A stretch of DNA of 14,283 nucleotides from CAYTID01 sp964437735 (GCA_964437735.1 CAYTID010000052.1:1-14283); one strand, 5' to 3'. Shown: positions 1 to 8,475, counted from the first letter of the stretch. The notes: a model not told the origin generated them from the sequence alone. Numbers and translations are program-made.

Positions 1-64
1 TTGTTATTGATATTCTTCGCTAAATATATATTGACAATTATTATACAGAAGAAGGGGGAATATT

Positions 65-1816
65 ATGATTGATATTGGATTTCTTCCTCCTGCATTTATT
101 CAAATTCTTTCAGCAGTAGTATTGCCTCTATTTCCCAAAAAGTTTCGTTCAGTGTGGTTCCTTATCGCATCTCTTGCTACGCTCATTTATCTGTGGTTAT
201 TACCTGAAGGTGCATCACCACATATCGAATTTCTCAGTTATAATCTTATCTTATTAAAAGTTGATGCCTTATCAAAAATATTTGCTGCTATTTTTGCCAT
301 TATAACTTTTATAGCTGGTGTTTATGCGTTTCATCTTAAAGATACCAGCCAGCAAGTAGCGGCACTTTTGTACGGCGCTTCAGCAATCGGCGCCACGTTT
401 GCAGGAGATTTTATAACTCTGTTTATCTATTGGGAACTGATGGCAGTTTCTTCATTGCTCCTTATCTGGGCTAAAAAAGATGAGCAAGCCAATAAAGCCG
501 GTATGCGATATCTAATAGTTCATCTATTCGGCGGAAGTTTGTTACTGACAGGAATTATCTTACATATATCTGAAACAGGATCGATTTTAGTCGAACAATT
601 ATTTTTACGCACATCGATTGCTAATTGGTTTTTAATTGCCGGTGTGGGTCTTAACGCAGCGATTATACCATTCCATGCATGGTTACCCGACGCATATTCG
701 CGTGCAACAGTCACAGGAAGTGTTTTCATGAGTGCATTAACAACAAAAACCGCCGTATATGTATTCGCAAGGATTTTTCCCGGATGGGAGGTTCTTTTAA
801 TACTTGGCACACTCATGACTTTATATGGAGTAATCTACGCTGTATTATCGAATGATTTGAGGGAGCTTCTTGCTTATCACATAATAAGTCAAGTGGGGTA
901 TATGGTTGCCGGAATCGGTATCGGAACAGAATTGGCAATTAACGGATCAACAGCTCATGCATTTTCACACATCCTTTATAAAGCTCTGATGTTCATGGGT
1001 GTAGGCGCAGTGATATACTCGACAGGAAAATCAAAAATTTCTGAATTGGGCGGACTTGCACGCCGCATGCCTGTTGTTTTAATTTTATATTTGATCGGTG
1101 CATTTTCAATTTCGGGATTTCCTTTGTTAAACGGATTTATAAGTAAATCGATGATCGTTTCGGCGGCAACAGATATTCACAGCTATACAATAGTTTTATT
1201 GATGAATCTTGCCATGGTAGGAACGTTTTTAAGCACAACATTGAAGCTTCCGTATTATACCTGGTTTTACAAAAAAGATCCGGAGCCTGATACGAAATTT
1301 AATCTGATTCCGGTTAATATGTATATTGGAATGAGCCTGGCAGGATTCTTATGCATCTTTTTCGGTATAGCTCCCGGATTGCTGTACAGATTCCTTCCAT
1401 TTACAGTGAATTACGAACCCTATACAGGCGCACACCTTGTTGAGACTGCTGAAATATTAATTTTTACTTTCATTGCTTTCTGGATATACAAAAAAGTGCT
1501 AAAACCGGAACATACAATTTTGCTAGATATGGATTGGTTTTACAGAAAACCTAAGGTGATGATCGAAAAAATATTTGTTTTAGATGTGTTGAGATTGTTT
1601 GATTTGACAGATGGGATTTTAAAGAAGGCTATAGATTCAATTGCTAAATTCGGAAAAAATCCAGTAACGCCATTTGGTCAAATATTGTTACCAAATTCTA
1701 AAAAAGAAATTGATACTGATTATGATCCGAATATACAAAGAACATCATTAAGTGTAATCATCAGCCTGATTTTATTTATTTTTATTTTAACAATTGCCAT
1801 CGGACTTTGGAAATAA
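65..1816 (+). CDS. MrpD/NuoM-like proton-translocating antiporter subunit
   Basis: This is a polytopic membrane protein of the proton-conducting antiporter family shared by Mrp Na+/H+ antiporters and complex I (583 aa). It would form an ion channel in the inner membrane. The family core is clear: YWELM with the conserved Glu at residue 124, IPFHAWLPDAYSRA at about 201-214, Lys228 in TTKT, and the broken-helix region HAFSHILYKALMF with Lys306. The form of that last region resembles MrpD ('subunit D') proteins more than NuoL or NuoM. Beyond the core there is an extension of about 100 residues with an LDMDWFYR motif (487-494) and a last membrane helix at about 560-580. I know this kind of tail from MrpD-like proteins in anaerobes and FCB bacteria. 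The ATG start has a good ribosome site (AAGGGGGAA, 53-61). nuoN lies downstream beyond a pseudogene. NuoL or NuoM in a mixed complex is the alternative name. Confidence 0.85.
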   Translation: MIDIGFLPPAFIQILSAVVLPLFPKKFRSVWFLIASLATLIYLWLLPEGASPHIEFLSYNLILLKVDALSKIFAAIFAIITFIAGVYAFHLKDTSQQVAALLYGASAIGATFAGDFITLFIYWELMAVSSLLLIWAKKDEQANKAGMRYLIVHLFGGSLLLTGIILHISETGSILVEQLFLRTSIANWFLIAGVGLNAAIIPFHAWLPDAYSRATVTGSVFMSALTTKTAVYVFARIFPGWEVLLILGTLMTLYGVIYAVLSNDLRELLAYHIISQVGYMVAGIGIGTELAINGSTAHAFSHILYKALMFMGVGAVIYSTGKSKISELGGLARRMPVVLILYLIGAFSISGFPLLNGFISKSMIVSAATDIHSYTIVLLMNLAMVGTFLSTTLKLPYYTWFYKKDPEPDTKFNLIPVNMYIGMSLAGFLCIFFGIAPGLLYRFLPFTVNYEPYTGAHLVETAEILIFTFIAFWIYKKVLKPEHTILLDMDWFYRKPKVMIEKIFVLDVLRLFDLTDGILKKAIDSIAKFGKNPVTPFGQILLPNSKKEIDTDYDPNIQRTSLSVIISLILFIFILTIAIGLWK

Positions 1817-2156
1817 TTTTTTATATCTTATTAGCGAGTCTCGTATTTATAATTAATGTTTATTCCTATCCTGTTGGTTATACCGGAAGGACATTAAAAA
1901 AACAAATCCTCAAGGCGGCTGAATTTGTAATGTGTACAGTAATCTATCATGATAAATTATTGATGCTATCGGACGAGAAATACCAACAATTGTTAACGTC
2001 ACAAAACAAAAGGGATTTCATAAAGTAAGCTGGGATGCAAATTCTTTTGGTAGTGGTGGTACGAGCGGAGTCTATTTCTACCGGCTCGAAGTGGTCGGTA
2101 TAACAAATTCGACGAAGTCATTTACACATGTTAGAAAAATGCTCCTGATTCTATAA
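1807..2156 (+). pseudogene. Decayed secreted protein with T9SS C-terminal sorting domain
   Basis: This is the remnant of an exported protein. One frame (codons at 1807 onward) gives a hydrophobic signal-like segment followed by YPVGYTGRTLK. That resembles the N-terminus of 'choice-of-anchor V'/cytochrome-like FCB proteins of the PPAGxTGAPG...CxxCH type. After a run of seven A (1896-1902) the homology moves to another frame. There TNPQGG is followed by TGA (1920), ICNVYSNLS, then TGA TAA (1950-1955). The same frame then reads a complete type A sorting domain to a TAA at 2154-2156: DAIGRE, VSWDANSF, SGVYFYRLE and VRKMLLIL. So the two ends survive, while the middle of the protein is missing and the frame is broken at least three times. 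No ribosome site or convincing start is visible, and the 5' end overlaps the preceding stop codon. A 73-codon open frame (1807-2028) lies inside it but should not be called a gene. Confidence 0.75.
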
Positions 2157-2272
2157 ATTATGATAAAGGACCTGTTTTAAATGAAATTCTGCAAGAATCA
2201 ATCTTTATTTCTTTTTGTTTATTCAAGCCAAATTTCTTATCTTAAATTCAAATTTTCTAAAAGGATTAAATA

Positions 2273-3694
2273 ATGGAATTTAATTACAAAGACCTTTTTA
2301 CAATATTGCCTATCCTGATAGTTACTATAACAGCATTAGTAGTGGTTATTATTGAAGCTGCAATTCGGAAAAGCTCGAATATCAGTTATTTGGTATCAAT
2401 ATTTGGTCTTCTGATAGCTGCAGGATTCGCAATAGATACGCTGAGCGATAACGGAACAAGTTTTTTTAATATGGTTAATGTCGGTGGATATGGCAGCTTT
2501 TTTGGGATTATGTTTATCGGAGCCGCATTATATACAATTATTTTGTCAAAAGATTATCTGGAGAAATTTAGCATAAATATTGGTGAGTATTATAGTTTGA
2601 TTTTGTTTGCGACAGTTGGGATGATGCTGATGGCATCAGCCGCCGATTTAATTGTGATATTTCTTGGTATTGAATTAATGTCAATTTGTCTTTATGTCCT
2701 GGCAGGGTTTATGCGCAAAAAAGGAAAATCAAACGAAGCTGCCCTTAAATATTTCTTACTAGGTGCATTCGCAACGGGATTTTTATTGTATGGAATGGCG
2801 TTGTTATACGGTGTTTCGGGGACGACAAATATACAAATTATAGTATCGAATTATACCAAATACATCGATATTCCAATCTTCTGGATCGGAGCAGGTTTGT
2901 TGATGATTGGATTGTCCTTCAAGGTAGCGGCAGTTCCTTTTCATATGTGGGTTCCCGACGTTTACGAAGGTTCACCGACGACGGTTACCGGCTTCATGTC
3001 GACCGGCGCGAAAGCGGCAGCTTTTGCCGCGTTTGTAATGATTTTTGCAAATAAATTCACCGGTGGCGAACGCTTGCAGGATGCTCTTGCCGTTTTGGCA
3101 ATAGCCTCGATGATTACCGGAAATATTATTGCCATCACACAGAGTAATATTAAAAGGATGCTGGCATATTCAAGTATTGCTCATGCCGGATATTTGCTTG
3201 TGGGATTAGCTGCAGCAAATGAGTTGGGGAGAGATGGAATCTTATTTTATCTTGCTGCATATACATTAATGAATCTCGGAGCCTTTGGAATTTTATCTAT
3301 TATTGAGAAGGAGGAGGATAAGAATTTGGCTTTTGATGACTATGCCGGTTTATCAGGGAAGTATCCTTTCTTGGCCGCGTTGATGGCTATCTTTATGTTT
3401 TCGTTAACCGGTATTCCACCGTTTGCAGGATTTTTCGGGAAGTACTTTATCTTTGCTGCCGCTGTAAATGCTAATATGACATGGCTTGCTATCGTCGGTG
3501 TTTTAATGTCAGCTGTTTCTGCATATTATTATTTAAGATTGGTAGTTGTAATGTATTTCCGTGAATCTGATATTCAGTTTTCAATTCAATCCTCAAGAGT
3601 GAATAATTCGATTTTGTTCATTTCAGCTTTGGGATTATTGGGGCTGGGTGTCTTTCCGTCATTATTGATGGATATTATTGTTGGTTTGTTTTAA
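2273..3694 (+). CDS. nuoN: NADH-quinone oxidoreductase subunit N
   Basis: This is an antiporter-like membrane subunit of respiratory complex I, taking part in proton pumping coupled to NADH-to-quinone electron transfer. The length (473 aa) is normal for NuoN. About 14 hydrophobic segments are visible. Key residues fall at positions equivalent to those studied in E. coli NuoN: Glu134 in LGIELMS (E. coli E133), Lys217 in LSFKVAAVPFHMWVPDVYEG, and Lys247 in STGAKAAA. The SSIAHAGYLLVG and FSLTGIPPFAGFFGK motifs also mark NuoN rather than NuoL or NuoM. AAAAGGATT at 2259-2267 serves as the ribosome site for the ATG. The stop overlaps the start of the next gene (TAATG, 3692-3696), so the two are probably translated together. 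The other nuo genes are not in this window and presumably lie upstream. Confidence 0.93.
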   Translation: MEFNYKDLFTILPILIVTITALVVVIIEAAIRKSSNISYLVSIFGLLIAAGFAIDTLSDNGTSFFNMVNVGGYGSFFGIMFIGAALYTIILSKDYLEKFSINIGEYYSLILFATVGMMLMASAADLIVIFLGIELMSICLYVLAGFMRKKGKSNEAALKYFLLGAFATGFLLYGMALLYGVSGTTNIQIIVSNYTKYIDIPIFWIGAGLLMIGLSFKVAAVPFHMWVPDVYEGSPTTVTGFMSTGAKAAAFAAFVMIFANKFTGGERLQDALAVLAIASMITGNIIAITQSNIKRMLAYSSIAHAGYLLVGLAAANELGRDGILFYLAAYTLMNLGAFGILSIIEKEEDKNLAFDDYAGLSGKYPFLAALMAIFMFSLTGIPPFAGFFGKYFIFAAAVNANMTWLAIVGVLMSAVSAYYYLRLVVVMYFRESDIQFSIQSSRVNNSILFISALGLLGLGVFPSLLMDIIVGLF

Positions 3695-5280
3695 TGGTAC
3701 CTCTTGTAACAGCCGGAGAAATGCGCCAGTGCGATAGTTTCGCTATCGACGGTGTAGGAATTCCCGGAATTGTTTTAATGGAAAATGCCGGCAAAGGAGT
3801 TTATGATGCCATTGTCAGAAAATATGGTAATATCAAAAATAAATCCATTCTAGTTGTCTGCGGGAAAGGAAACAACGGGGGCGACGGATTTGTGGTGGCA
3901 CGTTACCTTTTTAATAACGGAGCACATGTCGAAATTTTATTAATCGGACAGACAACTAAACTAACAGGTGACTCTAAGGTTAATTGTGAGATCATAAAAA
4001 AACTGATTAAGATCGGTCGGAAAAAAAACAATTTGACACTAAAAGAGTTCAAAAATGTGGGATCTCTTCCGAAATTCAATAATTTTGATATTATAATTGA
4101 CGCAATTTTCGGGACGGGTTTTTCCGGAGAAGTAAAAGGCGATTACTACTTAATTATCGAGAGAATAAATAAAGCGAGAGCCTTTGCTGTATCAATTGAC
4201 ATCCCTTCAGGTGTAAATGCTGATACCGGATTCATTGAGAATATAGCGGTCAAATCGAATCTTACTGTAACGATGGGCTTGAGAAAAATAGGATTAACTT
4301 ATGGTAAATCAATAAATTACGTAAACGATTTAAATGTTGTTGATATTTCCTTACCTCCTTTTCACAAATGGAAAAATGACTCAAATGTATATTTGGTAGA
4401 ACAAAGTGATATTGAAGCAGCCCTACCTAATAGGCTAAAAACCGCGCATAAATATTCGGTTGGAAAAGTTTTTGTTTTGGCAGGCTCACAGGGATATACG
4501 GGAGCAGCAGCAATGGCTTCTCAATCCGCTCTTAGAATTGGTACAGGAGCAGTAATTTTAGGTACTCCTCGTAGTGTGTATCATATATTGGCAAAAAAAC
4601 TGACCGAAGTAATGGTAAATCCCATAAACGATACAGACGAAGGTTCAATCAGTATAAAATCTATGGATAAGATTAGGAAATTTATTGAATGGGCTGATGT
4701 TGTTGTAATGGGATGCGGAATTTCACTAAATCCTGAAACCTATGATGTTGTTTGGGAAATTTTAAAATCGACTCAAAAACCAATTTTAATAGATGCCGAC
4801 GCTTTGACAATTATTTCATCCGACATGCAAAAATTTGCAAAGAGGAAATCAACAAATGTGATATTAACGCCACATTATGGTGAATTTTCAAGACTTGTAA
4901 ATTTAAGTATTTCTGATATCGAAAAAGATCCGATTAATATAACAAAATCTTTCGCTAGGAAATATAAATTGAGTTTAATCTTGAAAGGAGCTCCTACGTT
5001 AACAGTCTCACAAAATGGCTTTGTGATAGTCAATGCAACAGGCAATCCCGGTATGGCAACTGCGGGTTCAGGCGATGTTTTAGCCGGAATTGTTGGGGGT
5101 TTATGGGCGCAACAAATGGATGATTTTTCGGCATCTTATTCAGGAGTATATCTACATGGTTTAGCAGGAGATATCGCGAATAAAAAATTAGGAGAGAGGA
5201 GCCTGATTGCAACGGATATCCTTAAGAACATACCGCAAGCAATTAAAAAAATAGAATACAGGGAAGAAGCATTTGAATAA
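3694..5280 (+). CDS. nnrDE: Bifunctional NAD(P)H-hydrate epimerase / ADP-dependent NAD(P)H-hydrate dehydratase
   Basis: This is a metabolite-repair enzyme that restores hydrated (damaged) NADH and NADPH. The N-terminal epimerase (YjeF_N, about residues 1-230) interconverts R- and S-NAD(P)HX. The C-terminal ribokinase-like dehydratase (about 240-515) turns S-NAD(P)HX back into NAD(P)H using ADP. Visible motifs are GKGNNGGDGFVVAR (57-70), IFGTGFSGE (138-146) and IDIPSGVNADTG (168-179) in the first domain. The second has GSQGYTGAAAMAS (264-276), IDADAL (366-371), LTPHYGEF (391-398) and NPGMATAGSGDVLAGI (451-466). All expected catalytic and nucleotide-binding stretches are present, and 528 aa is a normal length for the fused form. 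The ATG overlaps the nuoN stop. The 3' end overlaps the next gene by 8 bases. Cytoplasmic. Confidence 0.95.
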   Translation: MVPLVTAGEMRQCDSFAIDGVGIPGIVLMENAGKGVYDAIVRKYGNIKNKSILVVCGKGNNGGDGFVVARYLFNNGAHVEILLIGQTTKLTGDSKVNCEIIKKLIKIGRKKNNLTLKEFKNVGSLPKFNNFDIIIDAIFGTGFSGEVKGDYYLIIERINKARAFAVSIDIPSGVNADTGFIENIAVKSNLTVTMGLRKIGLTYGKSINYVNDLNVVDISLPPFHKWKNDSNVYLVEQSDIEAALPNRLKTAHKYSVGKVFVLAGSQGYTGAAAMASQSALRIGTGAVILGTPRSVYHILAKKLTEVMVNPINDTDEGSISIKSMDKIRKFIEWADVVVMGCGISLNPETYDVVWEILKSTQKPILIDADALTIISSDMQKFAKRKSTNVILTPHYGEFSRLVNLSISDIEKDPINITKSFARKYKLSLILKGAPTLTVSQNGFVIVNATGNPGMATAGSGDVLAGIVGGLWAQQMDDFSASYSGVYLHGLAGDIANKKLGERSLIATDILKNIPQAIKKIEYREEAFE

Positions 5281-5680
5281 AATAAAATTTACTTTCTTCT
5301 ACTTATTTCCGGTAATTATCTGGGCGACCATAATTATAATAGCTTCTTCAATTCCATCAAAATATTTGCCGACCATTGAAATATTCGGTTGGGATAAAAT
5401 TGCCCATATATGTGTTTTTTTTATTTTTGGTGTTTTGATATTCAGATGGTTAATAAATTTAAAGTCGGATAAAATCGGGATAAATAAAATCTACTTGATA
5501 ACGCTAATAATTGTTTTTGCATTCGGAATATTTGATGAGATATACCAGAGCATAATTCCGGGAAGAATTTCTGATGTTTATGATTTATTAGCTGATTCAA
5601 TTGGTGGAATGTTTTCAATTTTATTCGTAAAATTGATAAAGAATACCAGTATCTTTTCGCTTATTAAACAGAGAAACTAA
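5273..5680 (+). CDS. VanZ-like family membrane protein
   Basis: A small integral membrane protein of 135 aa with about four hydrophobic segments (roughly residues 7-25, 43-60, 74-88 and 106-120). The VanZ-family signature is seen as DKIAH (41-45), then DEIYQ (88-92), PGR (96-98) and acidic residues D101 and D104 before a final helix. VanZ itself gives low-level teicoplanin resistance, but most family members have no known role, so no resistance function should be inferred. The start is a TTG inside the preceding gene's 3' end. It is favoured because GGGAAGAAG lies just upstream (5261-5269) and the hydrophobic N-terminus follows at once. The 8-base overlap suggests it is translated together with nnrDE. 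Family assignment is fairly sure; function is unknown. Confidence 0.82.
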   Translation: MNKIKFTFFYLFPVIIWATIIIIASSIPSKYLPTIEIFGWDKIAHICVFFIFGVLIFRWLINLKSDKIGINKIYLITLIIVFAFGIFDEIYQSIIPGRISDVYDLLADSIGGMFSILFVKLIKNTSIFSLIKQRN

Positions 5681-5695
5681 GATACTTTTTTTAAA

Positions 5696-6939
5696 ATGAC
5701 AGAAACTTTTTTATTTATTATACTGGCATTAATAATGTCGGCGCTTTACTCAGGTTCTGAAATTGCTTTTGTTGTTGCCAATCGACTGAAGATAGAGATC
5801 AAAGCCAAAAAAAAGAATTTTCTCGATGTTGTTGCTCATAACTATCTTATAAATCCTCAGAAATTTTTTTCCATCTCTTTGGTTGGTACAAATATTTCAA
5901 ACGTCGCATTTTCCTCACTTATGGCATTGCTCTTAACGTCGGCATTTGGGATTGACTCGACAGTTATTTTGATTGTTTCGACTCTAATTTTACTTGTTTT
6001 TGGGGAAATCATTCCTAAAATATATTTCAGAGAAAACGCTGATTTCTTTATCCCTTTTTTCGCATTATTTCTATTAGTCAGCGACTATTTATTATTGCCG
6101 GTAATAAAGATAGTCATGAAAATATCTCAATTCACTATAAAGATTTTTAACGTCACTTCAACTCCTGAACAATATTTTTATACGAAAGAAGATGTGCATA
6201 ATTTGCTGAAAGAAAGCGGGGAAGCCGGAAAATTAGAAAAAGAATCAGGCGCGTATCTGAGTAAAACATTTGAATTAAAAGGAACACTTCTGCGCGAAAT
6301 TATGGTGCCGCGTGTCGAGATTGATGCCGTTCCTCAAGATACATCCATCAACGATTTATATTTCTTTTTTAAGGAAAAAAAACACACTAAGATAATAGTG
6401 TATGAAGATTCAATCGATAATATAATTGGTATCGTGTATCTAAAAGATCTTTTTAAAATCCCGGGGGATATAAAATCAATACTTCGCCATGTTAGTTTTG
6501 TTCCCGAAACCAAATCGTCATCCGATATGCTTCAGCAGTTTTTAGTTTCGGGAGAGACTGTTGCGGTTGTAGTGGACGAATTCGGAGGAACATCGGGTCT
6601 CGTCACGATGTCTGATATACTTGAAGAAGTCCTTGGAGAGATTGAAGAAGAGCATGAAGCCGATAGATTAATAAATAAACAAATCGNNNNNNNNNNAAAA
6701 ATACTTTTCTCTTTAGTGGTCGGATGGAAATCGATTTGGTAAACGAGCAGTACTCGATCAACCTCCCCTTAGGAAGTCATGTTACATTGAGCGGTTTAAT
6801 CACGGATAATATTGGGAGAGTACCAAAACCTAACGAAATTTTGACAATCGAGAATTTTCGCATAAAAATTCTTCGAGCGACGAAAACAAAAATTGAATTA
6901 GTGCAGTTAATTGTTCAACCGGTCGAACCTGAAATTTGA
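5696..6939 (+). CDS. CNNM/CBS/CorC_HlyC membrane protein, interrupted by assembly gap
   Basis: A membrane protein of the CNNM/CorC ('hemolysin-like') family, linked to magnesium or cobalt export; GldE of gliding bacteria belongs here too. The N-terminal DUF21 domain (about 1-160) holds SGSEIAFV (19-26), GTNISNVAFSS (64-74) and GEIIPKIYF (103-111). Two CBS domains follow, with MVPRVEIDAVP (203-213) and VVDEFGGTSGLVTMSDIL (292-309). The C-terminal CorC_HlyC domain lies after the ten N at 6687-6696, in another frame: KNTFLFSGR runs straight from 6697 into MEIDLVNEQY and ends at TGA 6937-6939. Both pieces are one gene, of about 411 aa if the gap encodes one residue. The frame change comes from the arbitrary gap length and need not be a mutation. 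No strong ribosome site precedes the ATG. The ATG at 6724 is an internal Met. Confidence 0.88.
6687..6696. other. Assembly gap (10 N)
   Basis: A placeholder of ten undetermined bases inside the CBS/CorC gene. The upstream reading frame leaves one base (g, 6686) before the gap and the downstream frame opens at 6697. The true length must therefore be 2 modulo 3 for the gene to be intact, so ten is not the real length. Confidence 0.97.
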
Positions 6940-6975
6940 TTTTTCGCTAAAAAATCGCTAAATTAAAGCACAAAA

Positions 6976-8106
6976 TTGAAGTTTTCCATACAAAATATAG
7001 ATAAAAAGGCACGAGCAGGAATTGTTGAAACAGATCATGGTTTGATTGAAACACCGGTTTTTATGCCCGTTGCAACTCAAGGAACAGTGAAAGCAATTGA
7101 GCAACGAGAATTATATGAAATCGGAGCTCAGATAATTTTAGGAAATACTTATCATTTGTATTTAAGACCCGGGACAGAAATTATTAAAAACATGGGTGGT
7201 TTGCATCGATTTATTAACTGGAAAAAGCCGATGTTGACAGATAGCGGCGGATATCAGGTTTTTAGTTTGTCCGATTTAAATAAAATATCGGAAGAAGGAG
7301 TCAAGTTTCGTTCTCATCTTGACGGATCACTCCACTTTTTTACACCGGAAAATGTGATCGATATCCAGCGTTCACTCGGTTCTGATATAATGATGGTTTT
7401 GGATGAATGCACACCGTACCCTGTGAATTATGAGTACGCAAAGAAATCATACGAGTTAACTTCAAGATGGGCTGACAGATGTAAAAATCGTTATCATGCA
7501 ACGGATGCTCAATATGGACATAAACAAACTTTGTTCGGAATTGTACAGGGAAGTGTTTTTCCCGATTTGCGAGAAAAATCTGCAACACAATTAATTGAAT
7601 TTGATTTTGAAGGATACGCTATCGGGGGTTTATCCGTTGGCGAACCGGCTGAAATCATGTATCAAATGGTTTCGGTTTGCACAGAAATATTGCCCTCAGA
7701 CAAACCACGATACCTGATGGGTGTCGGAACTCCGGAAAATATTCTGGAATCTATCGAACGGGGTGTTGATATGTTTGACTGCGTAATGCCGACGCGGAAT
7801 GGCAGGAATGCTATGTTATTTACTCAAAACGGAAGTATTTCCATAAAAAATGCTTCTTATAAAGAAGATAAAAATCCGGTAGACCCGGATTGCGAGTGTT
7901 ATACTTGTAAAAATTTTACGAAGGCATATTTAAGGCATTTATTTCAGGTTAAAGAAATACTCGGTTTACAGTTGGCTACTGTTCATAATTTGTATTTCTA
8001 TCAATGGCTTCTTCGTGAAGCGCGAAAGGCAATTATAGAAAACAGATTTTCAGAATGGAAGCAAATTCAAATTAAAAATTTCAATATTAAAAATAATAAT
8101 AATTAA
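6976..8106 (+). CDS. tgt: Queuine/preQ1 tRNA-ribosyltransferase
   Basis: A cytoplasmic tRNA-guanine transglycosylase that swaps the wobble guanine (position 34) of GUN-anticodon tRNAs for preQ1 in queuosine synthesis. At 376 aa it has the usual bacterial length. The two catalytic aspartates are visible as Asp89 in MLTDSGGYQVFSL and Asp268 in MFDCVMPTRNGRNAM. The structural zinc site is complete: Cys306, Cys308, Cys311 (CECYTC) and His337 (ATVHNLY). HGLIETPVFMPVATQGTVKA (21-40) is the typical N-terminal motif. The start is TTG at 6976, because MKFSI followed by KARAGIVET matches where the family begins and there is no upstream in-frame ATG of the right length. The ribosome site is poor. yajC follows after 12 bases, a pairing seen in many bacteria. 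Confidence 0.96.
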   Translation: MKFSIQNIDKKARAGIVETDHGLIETPVFMPVATQGTVKAIEQRELYEIGAQIILGNTYHLYLRPGTEIIKNMGGLHRFINWKKPMLTDSGGYQVFSLSDLNKISEEGVKFRSHLDGSLHFFTPENVIDIQRSLGSDIMMVLDECTPYPVNYEYAKKSYELTSRWADRCKNRYHATDAQYGHKQTLFGIVQGSVFPDLREKSATQLIEFDFEGYAIGGLSVGEPAEIMYQMVSVCTEILPSDKPRYLMGVGTPENILESIERGVDMFDCVMPTRNGRNAMLFTQNGSISIKNASYKEDKNPVDPDCECYTCKNFTKAYLRHLFQVKEILGLQLATVHNLYFYQWLLREARKAIIENRFSEWKQIQIKNFNIKNNNN

Positions 8107-8118
8107 AAGGAGAAAAAC

Positions 8119-8463
8119 TTGAACTTACTAAATTTTATTGCAATGACACCACAAGGCGGTGGAGATGCCGGCGGCGGATTATTCTCGACTTTAATAATGT
8201 TCTTATTAATCATTTTAATATTTTACTTCTTAATTATCAGACCACAGCAAAAGCGTCAAAAAGAAAGACAAAAAATGCTTGATGCAATTCAAAAAGGTGA
8301 TAATGTTATTACTGTCGGTGGCGCCCACGGCAAAATTATCGGAGTCGACGAAAAAACTTATTTGATCCAAGTCGCTGATAATGTGAAGATAAAATTTGAA
8401 AAGAGCGCGGTTACAACTGTGGTCGGAAAAGGCGAAGCTGAAATTCCTGAAAAAATTGGATAA
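8119..8463 (+). CDS. yajC: Preprotein translocase subunit YajC
   Basis: A small bitopic inner-membrane protein that associates with SecDF and the SecYEG translocon. At 114 aa it has the usual size. A glycine-rich N-terminus leads into one membrane helix (about 22-41), followed by the family signature IIRPQQKRQKERQKML (40-55). A small beta domain then carries GDNVITVGGAHGKIIGV, typical of YajC. The TTG start is supported by AAAAGGAG (8105-8112) at good spacing; the first in-frame ATG lies further in (8143) and would cut the N-terminus. It follows tgt, as in the classic tgt-yajC-secD-secF cluster, but here ribBA comes next and secDF is absent from the window. Confidence 0.93.
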   Translation: MNLLNFIAMTPQGGGDAGGGLFSTLIMFLLIILIFYFLIIRPQQKRQKERQKMLDAIQKGDNVITVGGAHGKIIGVDEKTYLIQVADNVKIKFEKSAVTTVVGKGEAEIPEKIG

Positions 8464-8475
8464 TATCCTCTCAGA

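Noticed and set aside
520..816. Minus-strand ORF of 98 codons within the MrpD-like gene.
   Set aside because: It is a shadow of a well-supported + strand gene and shows no domain. The other antisense ORFs inside nnrDE, tgt, ribBA, pcm and the membrane protein were rejected for the same reason.
2181..2273. A 30-codon ORF (MKFCKNQ...) whose TAA overlaps the nuoN ATG.
   Set aside because: It has no ribosome site, no recognisable domain and low-complexity Phe/Lys/Ser content. It is most likely chance reading through AT-rich DNA after the pseudogene.
6724..6939. A separate 71-aa gene after the N gap.
   Set aside because: The frame is open back to the gap and reads KNTFLFSGR, which is the start of the CorC_HlyC domain. 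It is the 3' part of the gene starting at 5696.
6938..6962. Small inverted repeat GATTTTT/AAAAATC and an 8-base direct repeat TCGCTAAA (6944-6951, 6955-6962) after the CorC gene.
   Set aside because: The stem is almost all A-T with no T-tract, too weak for a terminator. The direct repeat is short enough to be chance in AT-rich DNA.
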